NCBI GenBank assembly: GCA_964477035.1 | Contig: CAYZCW010000010.1 | Coordinates: 31,619-95,618 of the forward strand | Direction of reading: 5' to 3' | DNA from: SLSG01 sp964477035 | GTDB lineage: Bacteria; Bacteroidota; Bacteroidia; Bacteroidales; UBA7960 | DNA length: 64,000 bases | In this document: positions 1 to 12,769 of the stretch, in pieces | Layout of the letters: every line of letters begins with the position of its first letter | Numbering within the stretch: position 1 is the stretch's first letter | The notes under the pieces: generated by a model | What the model was told of the DNA's origin: nothing | The model's database searches: none | What the model saw: only the letters and a program-made list of their open reading frames with translations | Program-made: the position numbers and the translations under genes

Positions 1-4115
<4,115 letters not shown>

Positions 4116-4153
4116 ATATGTTTTTGTTGTTTTTGCACAAAATCAGGAAATCC

Positions 4154-7100
4154 CTACTCAAACTTGATATTCAGGCCAAGCCCCCTCAGTTCATGTACCA
4201 GGACGTTGAAGGACTCCGGCACTCCGGGAACAGGCATGTTCTCACCTTTTACAATGGCTTCATAGGCTTTGGCACGACCCATCACATCGTCCGACTTGAC
4301 GGTGAGGATCTCCTGCAGGATGTTGGCCGCCCCGAAAGCCTCCAGGGCCCAAACTTCCATCTCACCAAACCGCTGTCCGCCGAACTGGGCCTTCCCGCCC
4401 AGGGGCTGCTGCGTGATCAGTGAATAGGGGCCAATGGAACGCGCGTGCATTTTGTCATCCACCATATGCCCCAGTTTGAGCATATAGATGATTCCCACGG
4501 TGGCCGGCTGGTCGAACCGTTCGCCGGTTCCCCCGTCATACAGGTACACCTTCCCGTTCTCGGGCAGGCCTGCCTGCTTCATGTATTCATTGATCTGGTT
4601 GATGCTGGCTCCGTCAAAAATGGGACTGGCAAAGGTCTTGTCCAGCTTGTGGCCGGCCCATCCCAGAACGGTCTCGTAGATCTGTCCCAGGTTCATGCGC
4701 GAGGGCACACCAAGCGGGTTCAGCACGATGTCGACCGGACTGCCGTCCTCCAGGAAGGGCATGTCCTCTTCACGGACGATGCGCGAGACGATGCCTTTGT
4801 TTCCGTGTCGGCCGGCCATTTTGTCGCCTACCTTCAGTTTTCGCTTCTTGGCGAGGTACACTTTGGCCAGCTGCACGATGCCCGCAGGCAGTTCATCCCC
4901 GACCGTGGAGGTGAATTTTTTGCGGTTGTAAGTCCCCAGAATGTCTTTGTACCGGATGGAATGGTTGTGCAACAACTGCCGGATCAGGTCATTTTTGGCC
5001 TTGTCGGTGGTCCAGTTGGTCGGATTCACCGTGGCATAGTCGATCCCGTGCAGGATCTTCTGTGTGAATTTGGTGCCCTTCGAAACAACGACTTCCTTCA
5101 GGTTGTTCATCACGCCCTGGGAAGTCTTTCCGCTGACCAGGATGATCAGCTTGTCCACCAGTTTGGCGCGCAGCTCGGCCACCTCTCTGTTGAATTCCTC
5201 GTCCAGTTTTTCCAGGACGGCCTTTTCCTTTGTCTTGGCTTTGCGGTCTTTGATGACCCTGGAGAACAGTTTCTTGTCGATGATCACGCCCTTGGTCGAA
5301 GGCGGGGCCTTCAGGGAAGCATCTTTCACGTCTCCCGCCTTGTCGCCGAAAATGGCACGGAGCAGCTTTTCCTCCGGGGTGGGATCCGTTTCCCCCTTGG
5401 GAGTGATCTTGCCGATGAGGATGTCCCCCTCATTGACTTCCGCCCCGATCCTGATCAGGCCGTTCTCATCCAGGTCCTTGATCGCCTCTGCACTCACGTT
5501 GGGGATGTCGCTGGTGAGCTCTTCGGCTCCCCGCTTGGTGTCCCGCACATCCAGGGAAAACTCCTCGATATGAATGGAGGTGAAAACATCCTCGCGGACC
5601 ACTTTTTCGGACACCACGATGGCATCCTCAAAATTGTAGCCCTTCCAGGGCATGAAGGCCACCTTGAGGTTCCGGCCCAGGGCCAGCTCCCCGTCTTTTG
5701 TGGCATACCCTTCACAAAGCAGTTGTCCCATCTTGACCTTCTGCCCTTTTCTGACGATGGGTTTCAGGTTGATGCAGGTGCTCTGGTTGGTCTTGCTGAA
5801 CTTGATCAGGGAGTACACCTTGACGTCTTCCTCGAAACTGACAAGCCGTTCGTCCTCACTCCGGGAATAACGGATCCATATCTCATCGGCATCGACATAT
5901 TCCACGACGCCTTCTCCCTCTGCATGCAGCAGCACCCTGGAGTCGCTCGCCACCTTCTTCTCAAGGCCGGTGCCCACAATGGGGGCTTCCGGATTGATCA
6001 GGGGGACGGCCTGACGCATCATGTTGCTGCCCATCAAGGCCCTGTTGGCATCGTCATGTTCCAAAAAGGGGATGAGGGAAGCGGCAATGGATGCGATCTG
6101 GTTGGGGCCCACATCCATCAGGTTGATCTTTTCCGGCTCCACAATGGGATAGTCTGCCTGGAATCGGACTTTGACACGCTCCTCGGCGAAGCGTCCGTTT
6201 TTGTCAATCGGTATATTGGCCTGGCTGATGATCTGTGTCTCCTCCTCCTCTGCCGAAAGGTAGACCGGATCATTGTCGAAATCGATCTGGCCCCCGTTGA
6301 CTTTGAAGTAAGGGGTTTCGATGAATCCCAGTTCGTTCACCTTGGCATAAACACACAGGGAGGATATCAGACCGATGTTGGGACCTTCCGGGGTCTCGAT
6401 CGTGCACAACCTGCCGTAATGGGTGAAGTGAACGTCACGCACCTCGAATCCGGCGCGCTCCCGTGAAAGACCACCCGGTCCCAGGGCCGACATGCGACGC
6501 TTGTGCGTCAGTTCGGCAAGGGGGTTGGTCTGGTCCATGAACTGGGACAACTGGTTGGTGCCGAAAAACGAATTGATCACGGAAGACAGGGTCTTGGCAT
6601 TGATCAGGTCGGTGGGGGCAAACACTTCATTGTCCCGGACATTCATGCGCTCCCTGATGGTCCGGGCCATGCGTGCCAGGCCCACGCCGAACTGGGCGTA
6701 GAGCTGCTCGCCCACCGTGCGGACCCGCCTGTTGCTCAGGTGGTCGATGTCATCCACATCAGCCTTGGCATTGACCAGCTCGATCAGGTAGCTGATAATG
6801 GAAATGATGTCCTCCTTGGTAAGCACCCGGGTGTCCATGGGGATATCCAGGTCCAGCTTTTTGTTGATGCGGTAACGTCCCACATCGCCCAGGTCATAAC
6901 GCTTGTCCGAAAAGAACAGCTTCTCGATCATGCTGCGGGCGGTCTCATCATCCGGCGGATCCGCATTCCGGAGCAGCCGGTAAATAAACTCCACGGCCTC
7001 CTTCTCGGAGTTGGTGGTGTCCTTCTGAAGGGTGTTGTAAACCAGGGCGTAGTCGCTCAGGTTGACCCCCTCCTTGTGCAGGATGACCGTTTTAACCCCG

Positions 7101-7966
7101 GCATCGATGATCTGGTCGATGTGCTCGTTCTCCAGGATGGTCTCCCGGTCAATGATGACCTCTGTGCGCTCAATGGAAACCACCTCCCCGGTATCTTCAT
7201 CCACAAAATCCTCCACCCAGGCACGGAGCACCCTGGCAGCAAGCTTCCTCCCCACATATTTCTTCAGGCCTGTCTTGCTGACCTTGATCTCGTCGGCCAG
7301 ATCGAATATCTCCAGGATGTCCTTATCGCTTTCAAAACCGATGGCACGCAGCAAAGTAGTGACAGGCAGTTTCTTCTTCCTGTCGATGTAAGCGTACATC
7401 ACATTGTTGATGTCTGTGGCAAATTCTATCCAGGAACCCTTGAACGGGATGATCCTGGCACTGTATAGCTGGGTGCCGTTGGCATGGACACTGGTACCGA
7501 AGAACACACCGGGAGACCGGTGAAGCTGGGATACCACAACCCTCTCGGCCCCGTTGATCACGAAAGTTCCCCGGGGTGTCATATAGGGAATCATGCCCAG
7601 GTAGACATCCTGTATGATGGTCTCGAAATCTTCATGTTCGGGGTCGGTGCAATAGAGTTTCAGCTTGGCCTTGAGCGGCACGCTGTAAGTCAGCCCTCTT
7701 TCAATGCACTCCTGGATGCTGTATTTGGGCGGGTCGATAAAATAATCGAGGAACTCCAGCACGAAATTATTGCGGGCATCAGAGATGGGAAAGTTCTCGC
7801 TGAAGACCTTGAAAAGCCCTTCGTTTTTCCTGTTTTCAGGGGTTGTCTCCAACTGGAAAAAGTCCTGAAAGGACTTTACCTGGATTTCAAGGAAATCGGG
7901 ATATTCAAAATGCTTTTTGACGGTTGCAAAGCTGAGCCTTTCTCCGGTTGATTGTTTTGCTGCCAA
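4154..7966 (-). CDS. rpoB: DNA-directed RNA polymerase subunit beta
   Basis: Second catalytic subunit of RNA polymerase, 1270 residues, the usual length for Bacteroidota. Visible family signatures include FGTNQLSQFMDQTNPL and SALGPGGLSRERAGFEVRD (rifampicin-binding region), the GDKMAGRHGNKG block and the C-terminal GGQRFGEMEVWALEA. The start is unusual: the only start that gives the normal N-terminus (MAAKQSTGERLSFATVKKHF) is a TTG at 7966; there is no in-frame ATG between it and the upstream stop. It lies about 135 nt downstream of rplL, and that gap holds a long hairpin (8032-8084). Co-transcription with rplL and rpoC is inferred from position. Confidence 0.98.
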   Translation of the reverse strand: MAAKQSTGERLSFATVKKHFEYPDFLEIQVKSFQDFFQLETTPENRKNEGLFKVFSENFPISDARNNFVLEFLDYFIDPPKYSIQECIERGLTYSVPLKAKLKLYCTDPEHEDFETIIQDVYLGMIPYMTPRGTFVINGAERVVVSQLHRSPGVFFGTSVHANGTQLYSARIIPFKGSWIEFATDINNVMYAYIDRKKKLPVTTLLRAIGFESDKDILEIFDLADEIKVSKTGLKKYVGRKLAARVLRAWVEDFVDEDTGEVVSIERTEVIIDRETILENEHIDQIIDAGVKTVILHKEGVNLSDYALVYNTLQKDTTNSEKEAVEFIYRLLRNADPPDDETARSMIEKLFFSDKRYDLGDVGRYRINKKLDLDIPMDTRVLTKEDIISIISYLIELVNAKADVDDIDHLSNRRVRTVGEQLYAQFGVGLARMARTIRERMNVRDNEVFAPTDLINAKTLSSVINSFFGTNQLSQFMDQTNPLAELTHKRRMSALGPGGLSRERAGFEVRDVHFTHYGRLCTIETPEGPNIGLISSLCVYAKVNELGFIETPYFKVNGGQIDFDNDPVYLSAEEEETQIISQANIPIDKNGRFAEERVKVRFQADYPIVEPEKINLMDVGPNQIASIAASLIPFLEHDDANRALMGSNMMRQAVPLINPEAPIVGTGLEKKVASDSRVLLHAEGEGVVEYVDADEIWIRYSRSEDERLVSFEEDVKVYSLIKFSKTNQSTCINLKPIVRKGQKVKMGQLLCEGYATKDGELALGRNLKVAFMPWKGYNFEDAIVVSEKVVREDVFTSIHIEEFSLDVRDTKRGAEELTSDIPNVSAEAIKDLDENGLIRIGAEVNEGDILIGKITPKGETDPTPEEKLLRAIFGDKAGDVKDASLKAPPSTKGVIIDKKLFSRVIKDRKAKTKEKAVLEKLDEEFNREVAELRAKLVDKLIILVSGKTSQGVMNNLKEVVVSKGTKFTQKILHGIDYATVNPTNWTTDKAKNDLIRQLLHNHSIRYKDILGTYNRKKFTSTVGDELPAGIVQLAKVYLAKKRKLKVGDKMAGRHGNKGIVSRIVREEDMPFLEDGSPVDIVLNPLGVPSRMNLGQIYETVLGWAGHKLDKTFASPIFDGASINQINEYMKQAGLPENGKVYLYDGGTGERFDQPATVGIIYMLKLGHMVDDKMHARSIGPYSLITQQPLGGKAQFGGQRFGEMEVWALEAFGAANILQEILTVKSDDVMGRAKAYEAIVKGENMPVPGVPESFNVLVHELRGLGLNIKFE

Positions 7967-8031
7967 GGTATGAACGTTTTGGTTTATCGGAAAAGAACAA
8001 AGAACAATGAAGGTAACTTATAAACAGCAAC

Positions 8032-8084
8032 GAAGACTAGACTTCCGCAGCGAATGGGGGGCATCCGGCAGAAGTCTAATCTTC
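8032..8084 (-). promoter_or_regulatory. Long hairpin between rplL and rpoB (attenuator or RNase processing site)
   Basis: Two arms of 14 nt (8032-8045 and 8071-8084) are inverted copies with one G-U pair, enclosing a loop of about 25 nt. No T-tract follows on the minus strand, so it is not a simple intrinsic terminator. In E. coli the rplL-rpoB gap holds a partial attenuator and an RNase III site that set the ratio of ribosomal protein to polymerase; the same role is inferred here from position only. Confidence 0.6.
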
Positions 8085-8101
8085 AGTATTTTGCAGGAAG
8101 C

Positions 8102-8482
8102 TTACTTTACCTCAACCTCTGCCCCTGCCTCTTCAAGCTGGCTCTTAAGCGATTCGGCTTCGTCCTTGGTAACCCCTTCCTTGATGGCCTTGGGCGCGGA
8201 ATCGACCAGTTCCTTGGCCTCTTTCAGGCCGAGGCTGGTCAGTTCCTTGACAAGCTTGACCACGGCCAGCTTGGAGGGACCTGCAGACTTCAGGACCACA
8301 TCGAACTGGGTTTGTTCTTCCGCGGCCTCACCACCGGCATCACCGGCTGCGGCGGCTACTGCAATGGGAGCAGCGGCTGCGGGCTCAATACCATATTCAT
8401 CCTTTAAAATCTGTGCCAACTCATTAACCTCCTTCACGGTAAGATTAACTAATTGTTCTGCAAAAGCTTTCAAATCTGCCAT
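8102..8482 (-). CDS. rplL: 50S ribosomal protein L7/L12
   Basis: Stalk protein of the large ribosomal subunit; multiple copies bind L10 and recruit translation GTPases. It has 126 residues: an N-terminal dimerisation domain (MADLKAFAEQLVNLTVKEVN), an Ala/Gly-rich hinge (about residues 36-55) and the C-terminal factor-binding domain with KLAVVKLVKELTSLGLKEAK. The start ATG is at 8482. It follows rplJ by 55 nt, the usual rplJL pair. A long hairpin downstream separates it from rpoB. Confidence 0.98.
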   Translation of the reverse strand: MADLKAFAEQLVNLTVKEVNELAQILKDEYGIEPAAAAPIAVAAAAGDAGGEAAEEQTQFDVVLKSAGPSKLAVVKLVKELTSLGLKEAKELVDSAPKAIKEGVTKDEAESLKSQLEEAGAEVEVK

Positions 8483-8537
8483 TTTTATTCTAGTTTAATT
8501 GGTTATACGATTCTGATAATCAGGTTAATTTTTCAAA

Positions 8538-9059
8538 TTAATTGGCCCTCTCTGAGAGGGTCTTAACGACACCGGCAATGGTATTCCCGCCAGACTGCAG
8601 GGCAGAAAGGACGTTTTTGGCCGGGGACTGGAGCAGGCCGATCAGGTCGCCCAGGAGTTCTTCTTTGGATTTGACATTGCTCAGTGCTTCGAGCTGGTTG
8701 TCACCGATGAAGAAAGCTTCCTGGATGTAGGCACCCTTTACGATCGGCTTCGGGCTGGTCTTGCGAAACTCCTTGATAAGCCGGGCAGGAACGTTGCCGG
8801 TATCGGCAAACATGACGGATGTGGCGCCTTTTAGCACTTCGTAAAGGGGTGCAAAGTCCCTCTCACTCCTTTCCATGGCCTTCCTGAGCAGGGTGTTCTT
8901 CACCACCTGCAGGGAGACATTCCTTTTGAAACAAAGCCTTCTAAGCTTATTGATGGTCTCGACATCCAGTTCAGAAGTATCTGTCAGATAAAAGAATTCG
9001 CTATCCTTTAACCGTTCGGCCAGCGACTCAATGATCTGAAGTTTATCTTCTTTTTTCAT
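8538..9059 (-). CDS. rplJ: 50S ribosomal protein L10
   Basis: Base of the ribosomal stalk, 173 residues, binding 23S rRNA through its N-terminal domain and L7/L12 dimers through its C-terminal helix. Start MKKEDKLQIIESLAERLKDS at 9059; LRRLCFKRNVSLQVVKNTLL matches the family's N-terminal domain. It lies 39 nt after rplA and 55 nt before rplL. In E. coli the L10-L12 complex represses its own mRNA leader; the short gap here leaves little room for that structure, so such control is not shown. Confidence 0.98.
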   Translation of the reverse strand: MKKEDKLQIIESLAERLKDSEFFYLTDTSELDVETINKLRRLCFKRNVSLQVVKNTLLRKAMERSERDFAPLYEVLKGATSVMFADTGNVPARLIKEFRKTSPKPIVKGAYIQEAFFIGDNQLEALSNVKSKEELLGDLIGLLQSPAKNVLSALQSGGNTIAGVVKTLSERAN

Positions 9060-9098
9060 ATAGACTTCCGTTATCTACAGCAATTGCTTGCCTTGGGT

Positions 9099-9794
9099 TT
9101 ATACTACGACTGATTTGGTCTCCACCTGAACCCCAGGGCTCATTGTGCTGGAAAGGTAGATGCTTTTCACATACGTTCCTTTGGCAGCAGAGGGTTTTAA
9201 CTTAATGATGGTCTGGATGAGCTCCCTGGCATTCTCCACAATTTTCTCCCTGTCGAAAGAAACTTTTCCGACGGAAGCGTGGATGATGCCGAATTTATCC
9301 ACCTTGAAATCGATCTTGCCGGCTTTCACATCCCGGACGGCCTTTCCGACCTCCATGGTGACGGTACCGGCCTTGGGGTTGGGCATGAGCCCGCGGGGAC
9401 CGAGAATTCGTCCCAGGGCACCCACCTTCGGCATCACATTGGGGGTGGTTATCACCACGTCAATGTCGGTCCAGCCGCCTTTGATCTTGTCCACATATTC
9501 ATCCAAGCCAACGTAATCAGCTCCGGCTTCTTTGGCTTCATCCTCCTTGTCGGGGGAGCACAGCACCAGCACTTTAACGGTCTTTCCGGTTCCGTGCGGC
9601 AAGGCGACCACACCCCTGACCATCTGGTTGGCCTTCCGGGGGTCCACACCGAGTCGCACATCCAAATCCACGGATGCATCGAACTTGGTGAAGGTGATCT
9701 GCTTGACAATATCCGCCGCATCAGACAAGGAATACACCGCCGTCCTGTCGAACTTCGCCGAAGCCTCTTTTTGGTTTTTAGTTAATTTAGCCAT
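9099..9794 (-). CDS. rplA: 50S ribosomal protein L1
   Basis: Builds the L1 stalk that helps release deacylated tRNA from the E site. It has 231 residues, normal length. The sequence shows GVVALPHGTGKTVKVLVLC and the signature segment MPKVGALGRILGPRGLMPNP. Start ATG at 9794. It sits between rplK and rplJ in the order rplK-rplA-rplJ-rplL. L1 in many bacteria represses the rplKA mRNA; I could not identify its binding site here. Confidence 0.98.
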   Translation of the reverse strand: MAKLTKNQKEASAKFDRTAVYSLSDAADIVKQITFTKFDASVDLDVRLGVDPRKANQMVRGVVALPHGTGKTVKVLVLCSPDKEDEAKEAGADYVGLDEYVDKIKGGWTDIDVVITTPNVMPKVGALGRILGPRGLMPNPKAGTVTMEVGKAVRDVKAGKIDFKVDKFGIIHASVGKVSFDREKIVENARELIQTIIKLKPSAAKGTYVKSIYLSSTMSPGVQVETKSVVV

Positions 9795-9848
9795 ATTCAG
9801 ATTCCGTTATGCTTTAAGTTACTAATTGCATTCAGGGCTACCGCCTGG

Positions 9849-10286
9849 TTAAGCAGGGGGGGTTCCCTTGATCCGGATGCCCATGCTGCGAGCCGTGCCG
9901 GCAACCATTTGCATGGCTGACTCCACGGTGAAGCAATTCAGATCGGGCATCTTGGATTCGGCGATATCCCTTACCTGATCCCAAGTGATGGTGGCTACTT
10001 TCGTGCGGTTGGGTTCTGCTGAACCTGACTGAACTTTGGCTACCTCCCTGAGTTGCACCGCAACCGGGGGGGTTTTGATGATGAAATTAAAGGACTTGTC
10101 CTTGTACACGGTGATGATCACCGGAATGACTTTCCCGGCTTTATCCTGCGTACGGGCATTGAACTGCTTGCAGAACTCCATGATATTCACACCCTTGGCA
10201 CCTAAAGCAGGTCCGACGGGTGGGGATGGGTTTGCAGCTCCGCCTTTAATTTGCAGCTTAATGATTCCGCTAACTTCTTTTGCCAT
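9849..10286 (-). CDS. rplK: 50S ribosomal protein L11
   Basis: Binds the GTPase-associated region of 23S rRNA and is needed for stringent-response signalling on the ribosome. It has 145 residues; the N-terminal domain shows KLQIKGGAANPSPPVGPALG and the C-terminal RNA-binding domain ends VAGTARSMGIRIKG. Start ATG at 10286. It lies 54 nt before rplA and about 95 nt after nusG. Confidence 0.98.
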   Translation of the reverse strand: MAKEVSGIIKLQIKGGAANPSPPVGPALGAKGVNIMEFCKQFNARTQDKAGKVIPVIITVYKDKSFNFIIKTPPVAVQLREVAKVQSGSAEPNRTKVATITWDQVRDIAESKMPDLNCFTVESAMQMVAGTARSMGIRIKGTPPA

Positions 10287-10381
10287 TTTTCGATTAGTTT
10301 ACAAATAAGGGGATCGAACCATTCCTGCAGTGATCAGGGGGCGTATGGAAGCATCCGTCCGCATGGGCGGCCGGAAATACG

Positions 10382-10924
10382 TCATTCCTTTTCTACCTGC
10401 ATGAAACTCAGCTCCAGGGGCGTTTTCCGACCGAAGATCTTTACCATCACCTTCAGCTTCTTCTTCTCTTCATTGATCTCCTCGATCACGCCGGTGAAAC
10501 TGTTAAACGGACCGTCTGTCACCTTCACGGTTTCTCCCACGATAAACGGAATGTTCAGTTCTTCTTCCTTGCCGGAAAGCTCATCGACCTTACCAAGGAT
10601 CCGATTCACTTCCGCCGGCCGAAGCGGCACCGGGTCTCCTGCAGAGCCTAACCAACCCAGGACACCGGGTACATTCCGGATAATGTGCGGGATTTCCCCC
10701 AAAAGAGCGGCCTCAATCAGAATGTAACCAGGGAAGAAATTGCGCTCTGCGCTGATTTTCTTTCCCTTGCGGATCTGATAGATCTTCTCCATTGGAATCA
10801 GTACTTGCGAAACGTATTCACCCAGGCCAAGTCGGGCAATCTCACTCTCGATGTATTGCTTGACTTTCTTCTCACTGCCGCTGACGGCCCGGACGACATA
10901 CCATTTTTTGACCTGTTCGCTCAT
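10382..10924 (-). CDS. nusG: Transcription termination/antitermination factor NusG
   Basis: NusG binds RNA polymerase and couples transcription to translation or to Rho. The N-terminal NGN domain begins KKWYVVRAVSGSEKKVKQYI, and the C-terminal KOW domain holds GETVKVTDGPFNSFTGVIEE. I chose the ATG at 10924 (180 residues, MSEQVKKWYVV); a start 26 codons earlier would add a non-conserved leader. It lies about 95 nt after secE, the conserved secE-nusG-rplK order. Confidence 0.97.
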   Translation of the reverse strand: MSEQVKKWYVVRAVSGSEKKVKQYIESEIARLGLGEYVSQVLIPMEKIYQIRKGKKISAERNFFPGYILIEAALLGEIPHIIRNVPGVLGWLGSAGDPVPLRPAEVNRILGKVDELSGKEEELNIPFIVGETVKVTDGPFNSFTGVIEEINEEKKKLKVMVKIFGRKTPLELSFMQVEKE

Positions 10925-11017
10925 ACTTCGGGATTGAAGTGACTGTCCCGGAACCCTTTGCCGTAAACCCACAGACTGAAACCAACGACAGAATAACGGC
11001 AAGGTATCCCCTGGGAC

Positions 11018-11212
11018 TTACAAAAAGAGACGGTAGAATTGCTTGAGAATGGAGCTGAACGACATGTCCATCAAATAAACGACAACGGCGATTATGAGGG
11101 AAGCAATGGACACGACGACTGCGCTGTTCTGCAGTTCACTCCAGGTTGGCCACGATACCTTGTGAATCAGTTCATCATAGGTCTCGCTGAGATAGGCTCT
11201 GATTTTTTTCAT
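11018..11212 (-). CDS. secE: Preprotein translocase subunit SecE
   Basis: Small essential subunit of the SecYEG channel, 64 residues, the short one-helix form. It shows the amphipathic conserved stretch YDELIHKVSWPTWSELQNSA followed by one membrane segment (about residues 31-50, VVVSIASLIIAVVVYLMDM). Start ATG at 11212. It lies between tRNA-Trp and nusG. Confidence 0.96.
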   Translation of the reverse strand: MKKIRAYLSETYDELIHKVSWPTWSELQNSAVVVSIASLIIAVVVYLMDMSFSSILKQFYRLFL

Positions 11213-11237
11213 TGTTTGTGTGGTATTCTGGTCGTTG

Positions 11238-11310
11238 CACGGGTGGAAGGAATCGAACCCTCAACCAACGGTTTTGGAGACCGCTACTCTACCAATTGAG
11301 CTACACCCGT
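11238..11310 (-). tRNA. trpT: tRNA-Trp (anticodon CCA)
   Basis: 73 nt folding into a full cloverleaf: acceptor ACGGGTG pairs with CACCCGT, the D-arm GCTC/GAGT and anticodon stem GCGGT/ACCGT are intact, and the anticodon loop CTCCAAA gives CCA. Discriminator base G; the CCA tail is not encoded. It sits between tuf and secE, a position seen in several bacterial phyla, 4 nt from a strong hairpin. Confidence 0.95.
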
Positions 11311-11314
11311 AGGA

Positions 11315-11343
11315 ACCGGTGGCGGGAAGATCCCGCCACCGGT
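11315..11343 (-). promoter_or_regulatory. Perfect 13-bp hairpin between tuf and tRNA-Trp
   Basis: ACCGGTGGCGGGA is followed after 3 nt by its exact reverse complement. On the transcribed strand no T-tract follows; the tRNA-Trp 5' end comes 4 nt later. It therefore looks like a processing or mRNA 3'-end protecting hairpin that separates tuf mRNA from the tRNA, not a Rho-independent terminator. That role is inference. Confidence 0.7.
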
Positions 11344-11352
11344 CTTTAATGC

Positions 11353-12540
11353 CTAGTCAATAATCTCGGTTACCTGTCCGGCGCCCACGGTACGTCCGCC
11401 CTCACGGATGGCGAAGCGGAGCCCCTTGTCCATGGCCACCTCGCTGATGAGGTTCACATGGATGGTCAGGTTGTCACCGGGCATGACCATCTCACGTCCC
11501 TCCGGGAGCATGATCTCACCGGTCACGTCGGTGGTGCGGAAGAAGAACTGCGGACGGTATTTGTTCTGGAACGGGGTGTGGCGGCCCCCTTCTTCCTTTT
11601 TAAGGATATATACCTCTGCCTTGAACTTGGCGTGGGGTTTCACGGAGCCGGGCTTGCAGATGACCATCCCACGGGCAATGGCGTCCTTGTCGATCCCCCT
11701 GAGGAGCAAACCGACGTTGTCACCGGCCTCACCACGGTCAAGGATCTTGCGGAACATCTCCACGCCGGTAACAACCGACTTGAGCTTCTCGGCACCCATC
11801 CCGATGATGTCCACGGGATCTCCGGAATTGATCACACCGGTTTCAATCCTGCCGGTGGCCACGGTGCCACGGCCGGTGATGGAGAACACGTCCTCAACCG
11901 GCATCAGGAAGTCCTTGTCGACGGCACGTTCCGGGAGCGGGATGAAGGTATCGACCGCATGCATCAGTTCCTCTATCTTTTCGACCCACTTGGGTTCGTT
12001 GTTCAGGCCGCCCAGGGCAGATCCCTGAATGACGGGGATGTTGTCGCCGTCAAACTTGTAGAAGGTCAACAGTTCACGGATCTCCATTTCCACGAGCTCC
12101 AGAAGTTCCTCGTCATCGACAAGGTCGACCTTGTTCATGAAAACGACCAGCTGGGGAACGCCTACCTGGCGTGCCAGCAGGATGTGCTCCCGGGTCTGGG
12201 GCATCGGACCGTCGGTGGCGGCCACGACGAGAATGGCGCCGTCCATCTGGGCGGCACCGGTTACCATGTTCTTCACGTAGTCAGCATGTCCGGGGCAGTC
12301 AACGTGCGCGTAGTGCCTGGATTCAGTCTGGTATTCAACGTGCGCGGTATTGATGGTGATACCCCTTTCCTTTTCTTCGGGGGCATTGTCGATGGAATCA
12401 AACGAGCGGATCTCTGACAGGCCCTTGGATGCCAGGATTTGTGTGATCGCAGCGGTGAGCGTGGTTTTTCCGTGGTCTACGTGACCGATGGTACCGATGT
12501 TCACGTGCGGTTTTGTGCGTTGAAATTTTTCTTTTGCCAT
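11353..12540 (-). CDS. tuf: Elongation factor Tu
   Basis: GTPase that delivers aminoacyl-tRNA to the ribosome, 395 residues. G-domain motifs are plain: GHVDHGKTTLTAA, the switch I region ERGITINTAHVEY, DCPGHADYVKNM, and NKVD; domains 2 and 3 follow to the C-terminus VTEIID. Start MAKEKFQRTKPHVNIGTIGH at 12540. It lies directly after four tRNA genes, the same thrU-tyrU-glyT-thrT-tufB order as in E. coli. Confidence 0.99.
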   Translation of the reverse strand: MAKEKFQRTKPHVNIGTIGHVDHGKTTLTAAITQILASKGLSEIRSFDSIDNAPEEKERGITINTAHVEYQTESRHYAHVDCPGHADYVKNMVTGAAQMDGAILVVAATDGPMPQTREHILLARQVGVPQLVVFMNKVDLVDDEELLELVEMEIRELLTFYKFDGDNIPVIQGSALGGLNNEPKWVEKIEELMHAVDTFIPLPERAVDKDFLMPVEDVFSITGRGTVATGRIETGVINSGDPVDIIGMGAEKLKSVVTGVEMFRKILDRGEAGDNVGLLLRGIDKDAIARGMVICKPGSVKPHAKFKAEVYILKKEEGGRHTPFQNKYRPQFFFRTTDVTGEIMLPEGREMVMPGDNLTIHVNLISEVAMDKGLRFAIREGGRTVGAGQVTEIID

Positions 12541-12593
12541 ATTACAGGGTGTTTAAGTTTTATTAAAAAAGGGATTCAACTATTTTTCACTGG

Positions 12594-12665
12594 AGCCGAC
12601 GACGGGAATTGAACCCGTGACCTCTTCCTTACCAAGGAAACGCTCTACCCCTGAGCTACGTCGGC
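12594..12665 (-). tRNA. thrT: tRNA-Thr (anticodon GGT)
   Basis: 72 nt cloverleaf: acceptor GCCGACG with CGTCGGC, anticodon stem TTTCC/GGAAG around loop TTGGTAA (anticodon GGT), T-arm ACGGG/CCCGT, discriminator T. No encoded CCA. Last tRNA before tuf. Confidence 0.95.
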
Positions 12666-12690
12666 CGGTATCAACCGGTCTGAAACCTTG

Positions 12691-12763
12691 AGCGGAAAAC
12701 GGGACTCGAACCCGCCACCTACAGCTTGGAAGGCTGTCGCTCTACCAGATGAGCTATTTCCGC
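12691..12763 (-). tRNA. glyT: tRNA-Gly (anticodon TCC)
   Basis: 73 nt cloverleaf: acceptor GCGGAAA with TTTCCGC, anticodon stem ACAGC/GCTGT around loop CTTCCAA (anticodon TCC), T-arm GCGGG/CCCGT, discriminator T. No encoded CCA. Third of the four tRNAs before tuf. Confidence 0.95.
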
Positions 12764-12769
12764 TTTTCA

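Noticed and set aside
4445..6466. 673-codon open frame on the plus strand
   Set aside because: Lies entirely antisense to rpoB; its sequence has no domain pattern and only reflects GC-rich codon bias on the other strand.
11315..11343. Rho-independent terminator after tuf
   Set aside because: A strong stem but no T-tract on the transcribed strand; listed as a processing hairpin instead.
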